Source: Sphingopyxis sp. PET50 | GTDB lineage: Bacteria > Pseudomonadota > Alphaproteobacteria > Sphingomonadales > Sphingomonadaceae | Length of the DNA: 64,000 nt | Assembly: GCF_025244705.1 (NCBI RefSeq) | Contig: NZ_CP104207.1 | Span: 2,728,001-2,792,000 of the forward strand | Direction of reading: 5' to 3' | Part shown: one piece after another, positions 8,394-18,759 of the stretch | How positions within the stretch are numbered: the stretch's first letter is position 1 | Layout: each line of letters opens with the position of its first letter | Made by a program: the position numbers and the translations under genes | Notes under the pieces: generated by a model | Database searches by the model: none | What the model was told of the DNA's origin: nothing | Seen by the model: the letters and a program-made list of their open reading frames with translations, nothing else

Positions 8394-9930
8394 ATGGATT
8401 TCCGTAACGTCAACGACTGGAACCGCCGCGATCTGATTCGCGGCACGGCGATGCTCGGCGTCGGCGCGATGCTGATGCGCCCGCTCGCCTCCTTCGCCGC
8501 GACCGGCCCGATGGCCGCGATCCGCAGGGCCGCCGAGGCGGGCAAGGAGGCGTCGGTCAAGCGGCTGCGCGACTGGATCGCGCTCCCCTCGATCGCCGCC
8601 GAGAACCGCAACATGGCCGAGGGCGCGGCCTATACGGCCGAGCTCGCGAGGGACGCGGGCTTCACCAATGTCGAGGTCGTGCCGACCGACGGCCAGCCCG
8701 GGGTGTTCGGGACGATCGACGTCGGCGCCAAGCGCACGCTCGGCATCTATTTCATGTACGACGTCAAGCAGTTCGACCCCGCCGAATGGTCGTCGCCGCC
8801 GCTCGAAGGGCGCCTCGTCGACCGCCCCGGCCTGGGCACGGCGATCATGGGCCGCGGCGCGACCAACCAGAAGGGGCCGGAGGCGAGCTTCCTCGCCGCG
8901 CTCCACGCGATCCGCGCCGCCAAGGCGAAGCTGCCGGTGAACATCGTGCTCGTCTGCGAGGGCGAGGAGGAGATCGGATCGCCGCACTTCCGCCAGATCG
9001 CGACCAAGCCCAATATTCTCGCCGCGCTCCAGAAATGCGAGGGCATCTTCATCCCCTTCGCCTCGCAGGACCGCACCGGCAATGTCACGGTCAACCTGGG
9101 GTCGAAGGGCATCATCGAGCTCGAACTGATCGCCAGCGGCGAAAAATGGGGCCGCGGGCCGAAGGGCGACGTGCATTCGAGCCTGAAGGCGATGATCGAT
9201 TCGCCCGCCTGGCGGCTGGTGCAGGCGTTGCAGACTTTGGTCACGCCCGACGGCAACACGCCGGCGATCGAGGGCTGGTTCGAAAATGTGCGTCCGCTGA
9301 CCGACCGCGAGAAGGAGCTGATCCGCGCCGCCGCCAGGGCGGGCGACGAGGCGCAGCAGAAGGCGGCGCTGGGCGTCACCCACTGGATCGACAACCTGTC
9401 CTACGACGACGCGCTGATCCGCCTCGCGCAGGAACCGACGGTCAATATCGAGGGGCTGGTCGCGGGCTACACCGGACCCGGCGGCAAGACGGTGCTGCCC
9501 GGCAAGGCGGTCGCCAAGCTCGACCTGCGGCTCGTCCCCGACCAGACGCGCGCCGAGGCCGAGAAGAAGCTCCGCGCCCACCTCGACAAGCATGGCTTCC
9601 CCGATGTCGAGGTCCATGTGTCGGGCGGTTACGACCCGACCGAGGTCGCCGAGGACAGCCGCCTGATCCGCACCGGCCTTGCGGCGTACAAGGCGCTCGG
9701 CGTGACGACGAACCTCAATGCGCGGCTTGCGGGAAGCTGGCCCGGCGCGACCTTCACCGCGCCGCCGGTGTCGATCCCGGCGGGCCATTTCGGCATCGGC
9801 CACGGCGCGGGCGCGCACGCGCCCGACGAATATTATCTGATCGATCTCGTCCAACCCCAAGGTCGGCGGCATCGTCGACGCGACGATGGGCTATGCCGAA
9901 TTCCTCTACACGCTCGCGGCGATCCAATAA
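8394..9930 (+). CDS. Tat-exported M20 family metallopeptidase (one frameshift)
   Basis: This is a zinc peptidase/amidohydrolase of about 511 residues. The N-terminus has a twin-arginine signal (NRRDLIRGTAMLGVGAML), so it is exported folded. Metal-site motifs include YFMYDVKQFDP (atypical, YDVK in place of HxDVV), GRGATNQKGP, and CEGEEEIGS with the catalytic and ligand Glu. A final His lies in HGAGAHAPDEYY. Near 9845-9850 one extra base (CTCG) puts the last 27 codons out of frame. Corrected, the tail reads NPKVGGIVDATMGYAEFLY and ends at TAA 9928, which overlaps the next ATG (TAATG). The substrate is unknown; dipeptides or amides are typical. Confidence 0.8.
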
Positions 9931-10385
9931 TGAGCGACCTCAACGGCGTCGCGCATGTCATCCTGACCGCGGGCGACTTCGCCCGCTCGACCGCCTTCTG
10001 GCGCGACGTCATTCGCTACCTCGATCTCAAGATCGTGCTCGACAGCGACGCCATGCTCTATGGCGTCGGCGGGCGCACCGCGATCGGCATCCGCACCGGC
10101 ACCCCGGAAAACGCCGGCAGGCGCTTCGACCAGGGCGCGCCCGGTCTCCACCACATCTGCTTCCGCCTCCGCGACCGCGCCGCGGTCGATGCCATTCACG
10201 CCTTTCTGAAAGACCGCAACGACATCGCCTTCGTCCACGGCCCGCAGGAGGAGCCCTGGGCGCCGGGCTATTATTCGATCCTGTTCGAGGACCCCGACGG
10301 CATCCGGATCGAGTTCAACCATGTGCCGGGCGCGGGCCTTCTGGCGGAAGGCGAGAAGATCGGCGGAGCGGCGGTGTTCGATTAG
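9930..10385 (+). CDS. VOC (glyoxalase/bleomycin-resistance) fold protein
   Basis: A 151-residue single VOC domain pair. The opening GVAHVILTAGDFARSTAFWR, the central GLHHICFRLRDR and the final FEDPDGIRIEFNH give the usual metal-ligand positions (His, His, Glu). It could be a lyase, a dioxygenase-like enzyme or a drug-binding protein. The start codon shares one base with the stop of the M20 peptidase, so the two are probably translationally coupled and may act on related substrates (inference). Confidence 0.75.
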   Translation: MSDLNGVAHVILTAGDFARSTAFWRDVIRYLDLKIVLDSDAMLYGVGGRTAIGIRTGTPENAGRRFDQGAPGLHHICFRLRDRAAVDAIHAFLKDRNDIAFVHGPQEEPWAPGYYSILFEDPDGIRIEFNHVPGAGLLAEGEKIGGAAVFD

Positions 10386-10801
10386 AGCGGCGTGCGTTTA
10401 ATCTGCGACGCCCCTTGCCCGTTCGTGTCGAGCGAAGTCGAGACACCCATCTGCCTTGCGCCAACCCGATGGGTGTCTCGACTTCGCTCGACACGAACGG
10501 GACGGTGGGTCAGATTTAAGGCTCGATGCTCTAGCTGCGCCCCTCCTGCACTTCGTCATTGCGAGGAGCCGAAGGCGACGCGGCAATCCAGAGGTGCGTA
10601 AACCGCTCTGGATTGCTTCCCCCGGCTTTCACCGGGGTCGCAATGACGACGCTTAAAGCATGATCATCTTTGAGAGAGAAAGCCTGTGCTCCCGCGAAGG
10701 CGGGAGCCCATCTCCTGCCTAAGCGCCATGTTGAACCGGCCGGAGATGGGTCCCCGCCTTCGCGGGGACACAGCTGTGTTTCATTCAAAGTCGATCACGA
10801 T
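10386..10801. repeat. Intergenic block of three palindromic repeat elements
   Basis: No gene is seen. At 10424-10502 a GTGTCGAGCGAAGTCGAGAC hairpin is mirrored by GTCTCGACTTCGCTCGACAC. At 10552-10645 there is an element with GCAATCCAGAG and CTCTGGATTGC arms ending in GTCGCAATGACGA (relatives near 63113-63180 and 63350). At 10685-10772 there is an element with CCCGCGAAGGCGGGAGCCCA and a mirrored TGGGTCCCCGCCTTCGCGGG (relative at 40342-40428). It lies between convergent genes and may terminate both. Confidence 0.7.
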
Positions 10802-11797
10802 CTAGAAGCCGTACACCAGCGTAAACCGCGTCTGGGTATCGACGCTTTCGACCCCCGGCGGCGGGCTCGAATCGATCTGGGCGGCATAGGCCAGCCGCGC
10901 CGACAATTTGCCGGTCAGCTTCGCGTTGAGCGCGGTCAGCGAGCTGGTCGAGCTGTTCGCCTCGCCGACGACTGTCGAGGCGACCTGGGTGAGCCGCAGC
11001 GTCGGCGACATCTGCCATCCGAAATCCAGCCCCGCGAGCGCGGTCAGCTCGTCGTCGCCGGTGCCGTTCACGAAATCGGTGCGCCGCCACGCCGGCCCGC
11101 CCTTCAGGCTGAGCGCAAGCCGCTTGCTGTCGACGAGCTTGTAGCCGAGCCCGCCCGACAGGTTCCAGCGCGCGTCATAGCCGAGGATGCGGTCATGCTC
11201 CCAGCGGGCGAGCCCATAGACGAAGCCGCGATCGCCCAGCCGATATTGCGGCTCGATCTCGCCCAGATAGCGTTCGACCGAGGTCTTGCCGTTGGTGCGC
11301 TGGTAATCGGCCTGCGCGCGCAATTTGTGCGTCCAGTCGATCCCCTTGCGCGCGAGCGCCAGCCCGGCGCTCAGCCCCGCCGACTTGGTGTTGCCGCTGC
11401 TCAGCGAGCCGCCGATCTGTCCCTCGCCCTTCCAGTTCTGCCAGAATTTCGCGCTGGCCAGCTTTGCCTGCGCCGCCGCGGCTGCGGCCTCTTTCGCCTT
11501 GCTGCGCGACTGCTGGAAATCGGCAACCATCAGGTCGATCTCGGCCGCGGCATCGGGGTTGGTGCCCTTTGCCAGCCGGGCGATCGTCTCGACATCGGCT
11601 TCCTTGCCGCCCGCGATCGCCGCCTCGATCATCGCGCGCACCGGGTCGGGCAGCGTGGGAGCGGGCGCGACCGGCACCTCGGGCATCGGATTGGTGAGCA
11701 CGGGGTCGGTCGAGACGGGCGCCGGCGGCTCGGCCAGCGCGGGCGCCGCAAAGAGGAGCATCGGCGCAAGCGCCGTCAGGCGGGGGAGAGCGGGCAT
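10802..11797 (-). CDS. DUF481 (YdiY-like) outer-membrane protein
   Basis: 331 residues. A signal peptide with cleavage near ALAE (residue 22) precedes a Pro-rich linker and an Ala-rich helical region (KAKEAAAAAAQAK). A C-terminal beta-rich domain of about 220 residues follows. It opens WKGEGQIGGSLSSGNTKSAG, which matches the DUF481 signature (GxxG.S..SGNT). The protein ends in Phe after alternating residues (TRFTLVYGF), as BAM substrates do. The role is a salt-induced or structural beta-barrel, not otherwise known. Confidence 0.8.
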   Translation of the reverse strand: MPALPRLTALAPMLLFAAPALAEPPAPVSTDPVLTNPMPEVPVAPAPTLPDPVRAMIEAAIAGGKEADVETIARLAKGTNPDAAAEIDLMVADFQQSRSKAKEAAAAAAQAKLASAKFWQNWKGEGQIGGSLSSGNTKSAGLSAGLALARKGIDWTHKLRAQADYQRTNGKTSVERYLGEIEPQYRLGDRGFVYGLARWEHDRILGYDARWNLSGGLGYKLVDSKRLALSLKGGPAWRRTDFVNGTGDDELTALAGLDFGWQMSPTLRLTQVASTVVGEANSSTSSLTALNAKLTGKLSARLAYAAQIDSSPPPGVESVDTQTRFTLVYGF

Positions 11798-11930
11798 CGA
11801 AAGGGTCCTTCGCTGGGGCGGGCGGGTGCCGGTTCGGTCGATCGTGGGGACGCGGCATCACGCCGCGCCCGTGACCCTCCTACCCCAAAAGGCGCTGGCA
11901 TTTCCACCCCGCGCGCGCCATTTGCAACCC

Positions 11931-12207
11931 ATGTGGATCGCGATCATCGCCATTTTCGGGGCTCGGCGTCGGCAATTTCGCGATGCACCGCGCCTTCATG
12001 GAAAGCGACGACCCGCTGATCCGGCAGATGGTACAGCCGCTGGCCGACAAGGTCGGGCCGAACATTACTTATGTCTTCGAATTCCTGTTGCTTGTCGGCG
12101 CAATGGCGATCGCGACGCGTAACTGGTTCACCGCGCTCCTGCTCTACGGTCTCTACACCATCTTCAATGCGATGGCGTTCAGCTGGGTGATGAACCGGCC
12201 GAAATAG
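11931..12207 (+). CDS. Small three-helix membrane protein, unknown (one frameshift)
   Basis: About 92 residues once the extra base at 11961-11967 (GCTCGGC) is removed. Restoring GCCGGC gives IFGAGVGNFAMHRAFMESDD. Helices are at the N-terminus (IAIIAIFGAGVGNFA), centre (TYVFEFLLLVGAMAIA) and C-terminus (TALLLYGLYTIFNAMAFSWV). Its 3' end overlaps the 3' end of the minus-strand GumN-like gene by 29 bases. The family is not recognised. Confidence 0.5.
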
Positions 12208-13168
12208 CGGATCCCGTCCAGGCGGGACCGGCGATCGGCAGCCCCTGCGCATGTAGCCGGTCGAGCACGCCGTCGGGTTCGGCCAGCACGAGCAGCGGCA
12301 CGACCGCCAGCGTCACGCCGGGCTTCGCCGCCGCATCGTTGATCGCGCCGACCCATTGCTGGCGCAGCGCGGGCCCGAAGCCGTCGTTGGTCCACGGCCA
12401 GCAGCGCCCCAGCGCCTTTTCGAGCGGATTCGCCATTACCGCGGACACATCGAATTCGGTCCACGCCTCCCCGCGCGCGGTCACGATGCCGGGCCCGGCC
12501 TCGGCGGCGGTCATTGCGGCGTCGAGGCAGGCGAGATGCGTTTCGGGCGCCGCCGCGAACAGATTGTCGATCATATCCTCGCCGCGCACCTCGCCGACCG
12601 GCTGCGCCGGAATGTCGGCGCGGTCCGCCGCCTTGCGCACGATGTCCGAGGCGTCGTCGGCGGTGTCGCGGTTGAAGGCGAGCCGCTTGGCGAGCAGGTC
12701 GAACGCCGTCATCAGGAAATTCTTGCGCGAATAATCCTGTCCGAACTTCGCCCCGAGCGCGTTCAGCCGCACGAGTTGTGCGGTATCGAGATAGTCGGCG
12801 GCGACGCGCCCCTTGGGCAATCTGGTCAGCTTGCCGCCGGCGAAGATCAGTCGGAAGATGTCGCCCGGCGATACTTTCGCCTTCGTCCCCAATATGACCC
12901 GCTGCGCGCGCTCGGTCGCGCCCTGCAACCGTTCGGGCCGCCAGGGCGTCGCCTTGGGCACGTTGCGGATTTCGCCGACCAGGATGACCACACCGGCAGA
13001 GGTCTGGATCGTCCACATCGGCGCGCCCGAGCGGCGCGCGGTGACGACGATTTCGTCGGCGGTTTCGGCCGGATCGGGCTCCGTCGCCATTGCCCGCGGC
13101 GCCGCAACCGCCAGCAGGCCGGCGATCAGCGCGGCAAGCGTGCTCAGGCGGCGGCGTGGTACCACCAC
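12179..13168 (-). CDS. TraB/GumN-like secreted protein
   Basis: About 329 residues from GTG 13168, a start inside the end of the upstream MBL gene. The leader is VVVPRRRLSTLAALIAGLLA with cleavage after RAMA. The body resembles the TraB/GumN family (APMWTIQTSAGVVILVGEIR, then a FDLLAKRL helix and two conserved Cys). The family's GxIH motif appears as GEIRN, so the putative metal-binding His is absent and catalysis may be lost. The function is unknown. It is the third gene of a trcR - MBL - gumN run. Confidence 0.55.
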   Translation of the reverse strand: MVVPRRRLSTLAALIAGLLAVAAPRAMATEPDPAETADEIVVTARRSGAPMWTIQTSAGVVILVGEIRNVPKATPWRPERLQGATERAQRVILGTKAKVSPGDIFRLIFAGGKLTRLPKGRVAADYLDTAQLVRLNALGAKFGQDYSRKNFLMTAFDLLAKRLAFNRDTADDASDIVRKAADRADIPAQPVGEVRGEDMIDNLFAAAPETHLACLDAAMTAAEAGPGIVTARGEAWTEFDVSAVMANPLEKALGRCWPWTNDGFGPALRQQWVGAINDAAAKPGVTLAVVPLLVLAEPDGVLDRLHAQGLPIAGPAWTGSAISAGSSPS

Positions 13169-14287
13169 ACCCCGTCGCGATCCTCGCGCTTGATCCGCCC
13201 CTCGACCTCCAGCCGCTTGAGGTGCGCGAGCGCCTCGCCGGTCGCCATGCCAAGCTGTTCGGGCCCGATCGGCCGGTTGAACAGCAGCGGGAAAGAATCG
13301 ACCGCGCGCATCGGCGCCTTCGCGATCGCCTCCGACAGATTGTAGAGCCGCATCCGGTGCTCGTCGCGCAGCGCCGTCAGGCGGACGTGCAGCCCCCGGA
13401 ACGGCTGGCCGTGCGCGGGGCAGGTGATGACGTCGGCGGGCACCGTCGCGATCAGCTTGTCGATCGAATCGAGCCACTCGCCCAGCGGATCGGCGTCGGG
13501 TTCGGTGATGTTGACCGATACGTTCGAGCTGATCCGCGGCAGCACCTGATCGCCCGACACCAGCACGCCCTCGCGCTCGTTCCACAGGCAGGCATGTTCG
13601 GGGCTGTGCCCCGACCCGGTGACGATGCGCCATTGCCGCGCGCCCATGTCGAGCAGATCGCCGTCCTTGATCCGCCGGTAGCTGCGCGGCAGCGGATAGG
13701 TCACGAGGCCGAAGCGGCCCCAGCCGCCGCTCTTCTGCGTCTCGATCTGCTCCGCGTCCCAGCCGGCGCCGCGCCACTGGACCAGCGCCTCGTCGGGCAC
13801 CGTCTCGCTGGTGTCGCCGACGATCATCCGCGCGGTCAGCATCTCGCCGCGCGTCATCCACAGCTGCACGTCCTTCTTCTTCGCGATCCAGCTCGGCGAG
13901 GCCGATATGGTCGGGGTGGAGATGCGTGCCGATGACGCGGGTGATCGCCACATCCTTGAGCGCGCCGGCATAGAGCGCCTTCCACGCGTCCGAACAGATG
14001 GTCAGGCATACGCCGGTGTCGACCACCGCGACGCCCTCCCCCCCATCACTCGAAACGTCGTCGAGCAGCCAGCTGTTGATATGGCCGAGCGACCCCGGCA
14101 TCGGGATGCGCGCCCAGCGGATCCCGGGCGCGATACGGATCGTCTCGCCCGCCCCCGGCGCGGCATCGCCCCAGGGATAGGTCAGCCCGGCATGGCTCGT
14201 CGCGGTGAAGCTGTCGTCCTGCGTCAGCGAGGCGTCCGGCGAGCCGCTGGCCGCCGGAATGCCCTCCTCGTCGCTGACCGACGCCAC
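13144..14287 (-). CDS. MBL-fold metallo-hydrolase with C-terminal winged helix (one frameshift)
   Basis: About 380 residues. The metallo-beta-lactamase motif GTHLHPDHIG (HxHxDH) is followed by TGSGHSPEHACLW and CPAHGQPF, which supply the other metal ligands. A C-terminal helix-turn-helix (LAHLKRLEVEGRIKREDRDG) is typical of the LACTB2-like group. An extra A at 13891-13897 (GCCGAGC, coding strand) breaks the frame right after the HxHxDH motif. GCCGGC restores L-A-G-W-I-A-K-K-K. It lies 3 bases downstream of trcR. The substrate is unknown; thioesters and nucleic acids are known in relatives. Confidence 0.8.
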
Positions 14288-14290
14288 GCC

Positions 14291-14959
14291 TCAGGCGGCC
14301 GTTTCGTCGGTCGCGGCGGCTTCCTCGGCGGCGCGCGCTTCGGCGGCGGCGCTGCGTTCGGCGCGCAGCTCCTCGAGCAGGGCCTCGCGGTCGCCCTCGA
14401 AACGATTGTCGGTCGGCGCGGCGATGCCGGCCTTCTTCGCCGCCTTGGCGACGAGCGCGTCGAGCTCGCGCTGCGAGCAGAGGCCGAGCGTCACCGGATC
14501 CTTGGGCACGATGTTCGCGCTGTTCCAGTGGCTGCGCTCGCGGATCGCGTTGATCGTGTTGCGCGTCGTGCCGATCAGCTTGCCGATCGCGCCGTCCGAC
14601 ACTTCGGGATGATTCTTCAGGATCCAGGCGATGCCGTCGGGCTTGTCCTGGCGCTTGCTGACCGGGGTGTAGCGCGGGCCGCGGGTGCGGCGGATCGTGT
14701 CCTGCGCCTGCTTGCTCATCTTGAGCTTGTAGTTGGGGTCGGCCTGCCCCTTTTCGATTTCTTCCATCGACAGCTCGTGCGCGCGCACCGGGTCGCGGCC
14801 GGTATATTTGGTCGCGGCGGTCTCGTCGGCGATCGCCTGAACCTCGAGGATGTGGATGCCGCAATATTCGGCGATCTGAATGAAGGTGAGGCCGGTGTTG
14901 TCGACCAGCCAGGCGGCGGTCGCGTGCGGCATCAACGGGGTGGCATCGGCATTGGCCAT
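14291..14959 (-). CDS. trcR: DUF1013 cell-cycle transcriptional regulator TrcR
   Basis: 222 residues. It has two HTH-like parts. One begins HATAAWLVDNTGLTFIQIAE and continues YCGIHILEVQAIAD. The other is centred on NHPEVSDGAIGKLIGTTRNT. An Ala/Glu-rich coiled tail follows. This is the DUF1013 family, conserved in alphaproteobacteria and named TrcR for its part in cell-cycle transcription in Rhodobacterales/Caulobacter relatives. The start is ATG 14959, preceded by TTTGGAGAGCAGTC. The assignment rests on overall resemblance. Confidence 0.8.
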   Translation of the reverse strand: MANADATPLMPHATAAWLVDNTGLTFIQIAEYCGIHILEVQAIADETAATKYTGRDPVRAHELSMEEIEKGQADPNYKLKMSKQAQDTIRRTRGPRYTPVSKRQDKPDGIAWILKNHPEVSDGAIGKLIGTTRNTINAIRERSHWNSANIVPKDPVTLGLCSQRELDALVAKAAKKAGIAAPTDNRFEGDREALLEELRAERSAAAEARAAEEAAATDETAA

Positions 14960-15309
14960 GACTGCTCTCCAAAAGCGCAAATGAAAGCCCCGCCCCTCGC
15001 GGAGCGGAAATAATAAGGGCCGCCCCTCGCGGGGCGGCCGGACATTGGCGGCGGATATATGCCGGTTTGGCGAAAGGGGCAAGTGCGGCGATGGAAGGAC
15101 CGGCATGGGAGGCGGGCACCCCGGATCCTCCCCGCTCGCGGGGACGATCCGGGGTGCCCGCCTCCGTCCGGTTTCAGCCTCGCCCGCTCCCCGGCAAAAG
15201 CCGGGGTCCAGATGGCACGGGCTGCCTCGACCTCATGGCCCCCGGCTTTCGCCGGGGAACAACAAAGAACAGCCCGAACCGTCCATCAACCGCCGGGCCG
15301 GGCCATTCC
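14960..15309. repeat. Intergenic palindromic repeats
   Basis: No gene is seen. 14992-15041 holds a CCCCGCCCCTCGCGGAG / GCCGCCCCTCGCGGGGCGGC hairpin. 15101-15164 holds GAGGCGGGCACCCCGGATC with its mirror GATCCGGGGTGCCCGCCTC. 15188-15266 is a GCTCCCCGGCAAAAGCCGGG-family element. These lie between trcR and the GFA gene. Confidence 0.65.
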
Positions 15310-15722
15310 TCAACCCGGATAGCGCTCGAACGCGGGCAGGTCGGCCAGATTGTCCATCCAGCGAATGCGCTCGGCGGTCTGGATCTGGGCCTGCGCGGGG
15401 ATCAGGTCGGGGTCGTCGAGCGTCGCCGACTGCACGTCGATCTGGCCCGGAAACACCGCGTCGCTGGTGTAGAAGAGCCCGGTGCCGCAATCGCCGCAGA
15501 AATGGCGGCGGCCATGTTCGGACGATGCATAGATTTTCGGCGTCCCCGTCACCTCGAGTTCGTCCTGCCCGACCAGGGCCCAGCCGACGATCGGGGCGCC
15601 GAGCGTGCCGGCTGGCAATCCTGGCAGTTGCACAGCGCATGATGGACCACGGTCGTCGGCATCGAATAGCGGATCGCGCCGCAATGGCACTGGCCGGTGG
15701 CGCGGGTGGGGGAATCGCTCAT
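15310..15722 (-). CDS. GFA-domain protein (glutathione-dependent formaldehyde-activating type; two lesions)
   Basis: About 136 residues. Zinc-binding cysteines are visible as GQCHCGAIRY, HALCNCQDC and HFCGDCGTGLFY. Two lesions sit together: an extra base at 15613 next to a GCCGGC, and GCCGAGC at 15598-15604. Removing both turns an out-of-frame stretch into D-C-R-R-H-A-G-A-P-I-V-G-W, which is the family's diagnostic DCRRHxGAP motif. Family members bind glutathione adducts or have no known activity. I chose ATG 15722 (MSDSPT), preceded by GAGAGGAGAGAGACG. Confidence 0.75.
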
Positions 15723-15856
15723 CGTCTCTCTCCTCTCGAATCGATGAATGGAACATAACGGAAACACCGATTATGTACAGGCGTGTCACGGCGGGTAAAA
15801 TTAACGTCAAATTAGGCATGATCGTGCGACGCGCGCCACAGGGGGCGAGAAGGGCG

Positions 15857-17571
15857 ATGGTGGTTTCGAACGGCATGACAGCGTCACCGACCCGGTCCGC
15901 GCGTTCGCCGCTATTGTGCATGGCTGCGCTTGCCGCGGCGGCGATGCTGTTGCTGCTTGCGTTCGGCGGCACCGCCAATCTCAGCCTTTTCTATCTCTAT
16001 CGCCAGGACCGGTGGCTCCTGCTGATCGGAATGATTCTGACAGCACTCTGCCTGTGGCGCCTGACACCGCGTGACACTGCATTCTCGGGCAGCTGGCGAC
16101 TGGCACTGTTCGTCGGCACCCTCATGGCTTTCACCGCTTTCGCAGGCCATTACCTGATCCTCTCAGGCTATGATCTCAGTCGTGATGAACAGATGGCGAC
16201 GTTCGATGCCGATGTTTTCGCTCGTGGCTCGCTGGTTGCCCCGCTGTCCGACATATGGCGCGACCATGCCGATGCACTGAATACGAAATTCATATATCCT
16301 GCGAATCCTCGCGCAGCCTGGATTTCCGATTATCTGCCGCTCAATGCCGCCTTGCGGGCGTTGCTCGGACTGATAGCGACGCCGGCATTGACCGGCCCCC
16401 TGATGACGCTGCTTGGCGCTCCGGCATTGTGGCTCTGTGCCCGGCGTATCTGGCCGGAACAGCGCGAGGCGGCAGTCGTGGCGCTCCTGCTATATGCGGG
16501 TTCCGCCCAGGTTCTTTTGAATGGCATGACCGCCTATGCGATGCCTGCACATCTGACGCTCAACCTTTGGTGGCTGTGGCTGTTTCTGTGGCGGCGTTGG
16601 CAAAGTGATATGGCGGCGTTGATGGTCGGTTTCATCGCCGTCGGCCTTCACCAGCCACTCATGCATCCGATGTTCGCTCAGCCCCATCCTCTTTCTTTTG
16701 CTGCTGGAAAGAAGCTGGGGCCGGGCTGCCCTATATTTTGCTTGGCTATGCCGCAATCGGCCTGTTCTGGATGTGGTGGCCGCACTGGATCTCGACACTC
16801 GTGCAGGCCGACGGCATCGTGCATTCGGCGAGCGACGCTGGCTATTTGACGCGGCTGATGAATGCGCTGGCGATGGGTGACGAGATGCGGCTCGCAAATA
16901 TGGCCTCCAACCTGCTGCGCTTCGCCGCATGGCAACATCTTTTGCTGATCCCGTTGCTCATCCCCGGTTTCTGCATGGCTCGCCGGGATCGCCTCGCCGG
17001 AGCGCTGACAGCCGGGCTCTTGCTGACGATCGGCACCATGACCGTGATACTGCCCTATCAGGGGCATGGCTTCGGCTATCGTTATCTGCACGGGTTCATA
17101 GGCAATTTCATCCTCATCGCCCTGTTCGGCTGGAGGTCGTTGAGCGCGGATCTGCCTCGCTGGCGGCCGCTGCTCATTCGCACGACCCTCGCGGGCCTAG
17201 TGGTTCTGCTACCCGTGCAGATGTGGATGGCACATGCATTTTATGCCGCCCCGGCCCGCATTTCAAAGCAGATCGATCGGGTAAACGCCGACTATGCCGT
17301 TATCGGTGGAAGCGACGCCCACTTTTCGTCTGACCTGGTGATCAATTCGCCATATCTGGACCGGCGACCGCTTCGCCTGTTGCGGGAAAAAATCGACCCT
17401 GCGACTGCGCGGGCGATGTGCGCCGAGCGATCCTCAGTCGCGTTGATCGGCAGCGACGTGGTCGAACCGGTCCTGGCTTATTATGGCTTCGGCGGCGACA
17501 AGGAAGGCGACGCTGCCAATCGGAAACTGGAGCAGATGCTACGACGCGCCGGATGCGAAATTGTCGGCTGA
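15857..17571 (+). CDS. Polytopic GT-C-like membrane glycosyltransferase (two frameshifts)
   Basis: About 570 residues with ten or more hydrophobic helices. The first extracytoplasmic loop carries YDLSRDEQMATFDADVFARG, an acidic motif like the catalytic D/E of ArnT/GT39-type polyprenyl-phosphate-sugar transferases. Such enzymes move a sugar from a lipid carrier on the outer face of the inner membrane. Lesions lie at 16676-16682 (GCTCAGC) and 16720-16726 (GCCGGGC). GCCGGC at both gives one continuous frame (MFAGPILFLLLLERSWGRLP then YILLGY). The start ATG 15857 has AGAAGGG upstream. The gene overlaps the oppositely oriented glycosyltransferase by 33 bases. The substrate is not deducible. Confidence 0.6.
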
Positions 17572-18693
17572 CGCCTCCGGGTGCATTGCCCGCTGCGGAG
17601 AGTGGTTGTGCGGAGCGTCGATGATCTCTTCGATCAATGCGGTATAACGCCGGGTTGTCGCAGCCAGGCTGAAATGAGCGTTGACCGCTTCGTGAAGGGA
17701 GCGGGGGTCGGTCTTTTCGGCCAATGTGACGGCAATCGCCGCCTTCCATTGCAACACGATGGCATCCGGCCAGTCCAGATCAATCGGCAAGGCGATTGCC
17801 ACGGGCAGATCTGGATGGGCGGCTTGCCTGCTCGCGATGACGGGGGTGCCGCAGGCCAGACTCTCAGGAACGACAAGGGGCGTGCCTTCGCTGTGGGCGG
17901 GAACGATGACGACCCGTGCACGGGCATACAGGCGCGCGATCTCGGCCGGGTCGGGGCGTTCCACGACATCGATATTGCCATGCTTCCCTCGATCCGGCGC
18001 TGCGGGGCCGAAGCCCGCGCACAAGAAGCGGCATTCGGGCATTTGTGCGGCGAGACGTTCAACGAGCCCGATCCCCTTTTTGTCAACGAAGCGGCCGACG
18101 AAAAGGACGTCAATATCCCGCTCCATGTTCCGGATGGAAAAGAGAGAAGTGTCGATGCCATTCTCGATGATTTCGATGTTCCGGCCTCTTGCCAGATGCG
18201 ACAGGCTGTCGCGCTTTGCCGCCGTGACGGCTACGCAGCGGGTTGCCGAACGCAACGATGGGCCGAGAACCAACCGGTTCGCGATGGATTGAGCGATCCG
18301 CATGAGTGCCGACGGGCTGTGAACCCAGCCGCTGTGCTTGATCAAGATCGTCGGTATGCCTCGCCGTTGCGCGACCCATTGGGCGATCAGATTTGCGAGA
18401 TAGAGATTGTCGTGAAGGACAACGACATCGGCTTTCCGTACCGCTTTCGCCAGCGCGCCCAGGTCCGTGGGATGAGGAAAGAGAAGGGGAAGGCCGGTCA
18501 CGCGCTCGGCCATGCCGCTCGCACGCAAGCATAGCGTTCCATAGCCCAGCCTGGCGGGGGCGGGACCGTGCGCGGCCAGCGTCACGACAAAGCGATCATC
18601 CTCTGCCAACTGCCTTGCGAGGTCATCCGCGACACGTTCGAGACCGCCGCCATGGTCGATGAAATGGCTGGAGATCATCAGCAATTCGGGCAT
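17539..18693 (-). CDS. Glycosyltransferase family 4 (GT-B)
   Basis: 384 residues. The N-terminal acceptor half opens LLMISSHFIDHGGGLERVAD with the Gly-rich loop. The C-terminal donor half has DVLFVGRFVDKKGIGLVERL and the E-x7-E motif region HSEGTPLVVPESLACGTPVI. These are GT4 features of a retaining, metal-independent sugar transferase at the inner membrane face. The sugar is unknown. It is convergent with the GT-C-like gene and divergent from the LPG-synthase-like gene. Confidence 0.85.
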   Translation of the reverse strand: MPELLMISSHFIDHGGGLERVADDLARQLAEDDRFVVTLAAHGPAPARLGYGTLCLRASGMAERVTGLPLLFPHPTDLGALAKAVRKADVVVLHDNLYLANLIAQWVAQRRGIPTILIKHSGWVHSPSALMRIAQSIANRLVLGPSLRSATRCVAVTAAKRDSLSHLARGRNIEIIENGIDTSLFSIRNMERDIDVLFVGRFVDKKGIGLVERLAAQMPECRFLCAGFGPAAPDRGKHGNIDVVERPDPAEIARLYARARVVIVPAHSEGTPLVVPESLACGTPVIASRQAAHPDLPVAIALPIDLDWPDAIVLQWKAAIAVTLAEKTDPRSLHEAVNAHFSLAATTRRYTALIEEIIDAPHNHSPQRAMHPEASADNFASGAS

Positions 18694-18759
18694 ATGCCTC
18701 TATTGGCGCTGCTGCGAAAAATGGAAAGCGATTGTTGTGAAAGTGTCCGGGCTCTACAA

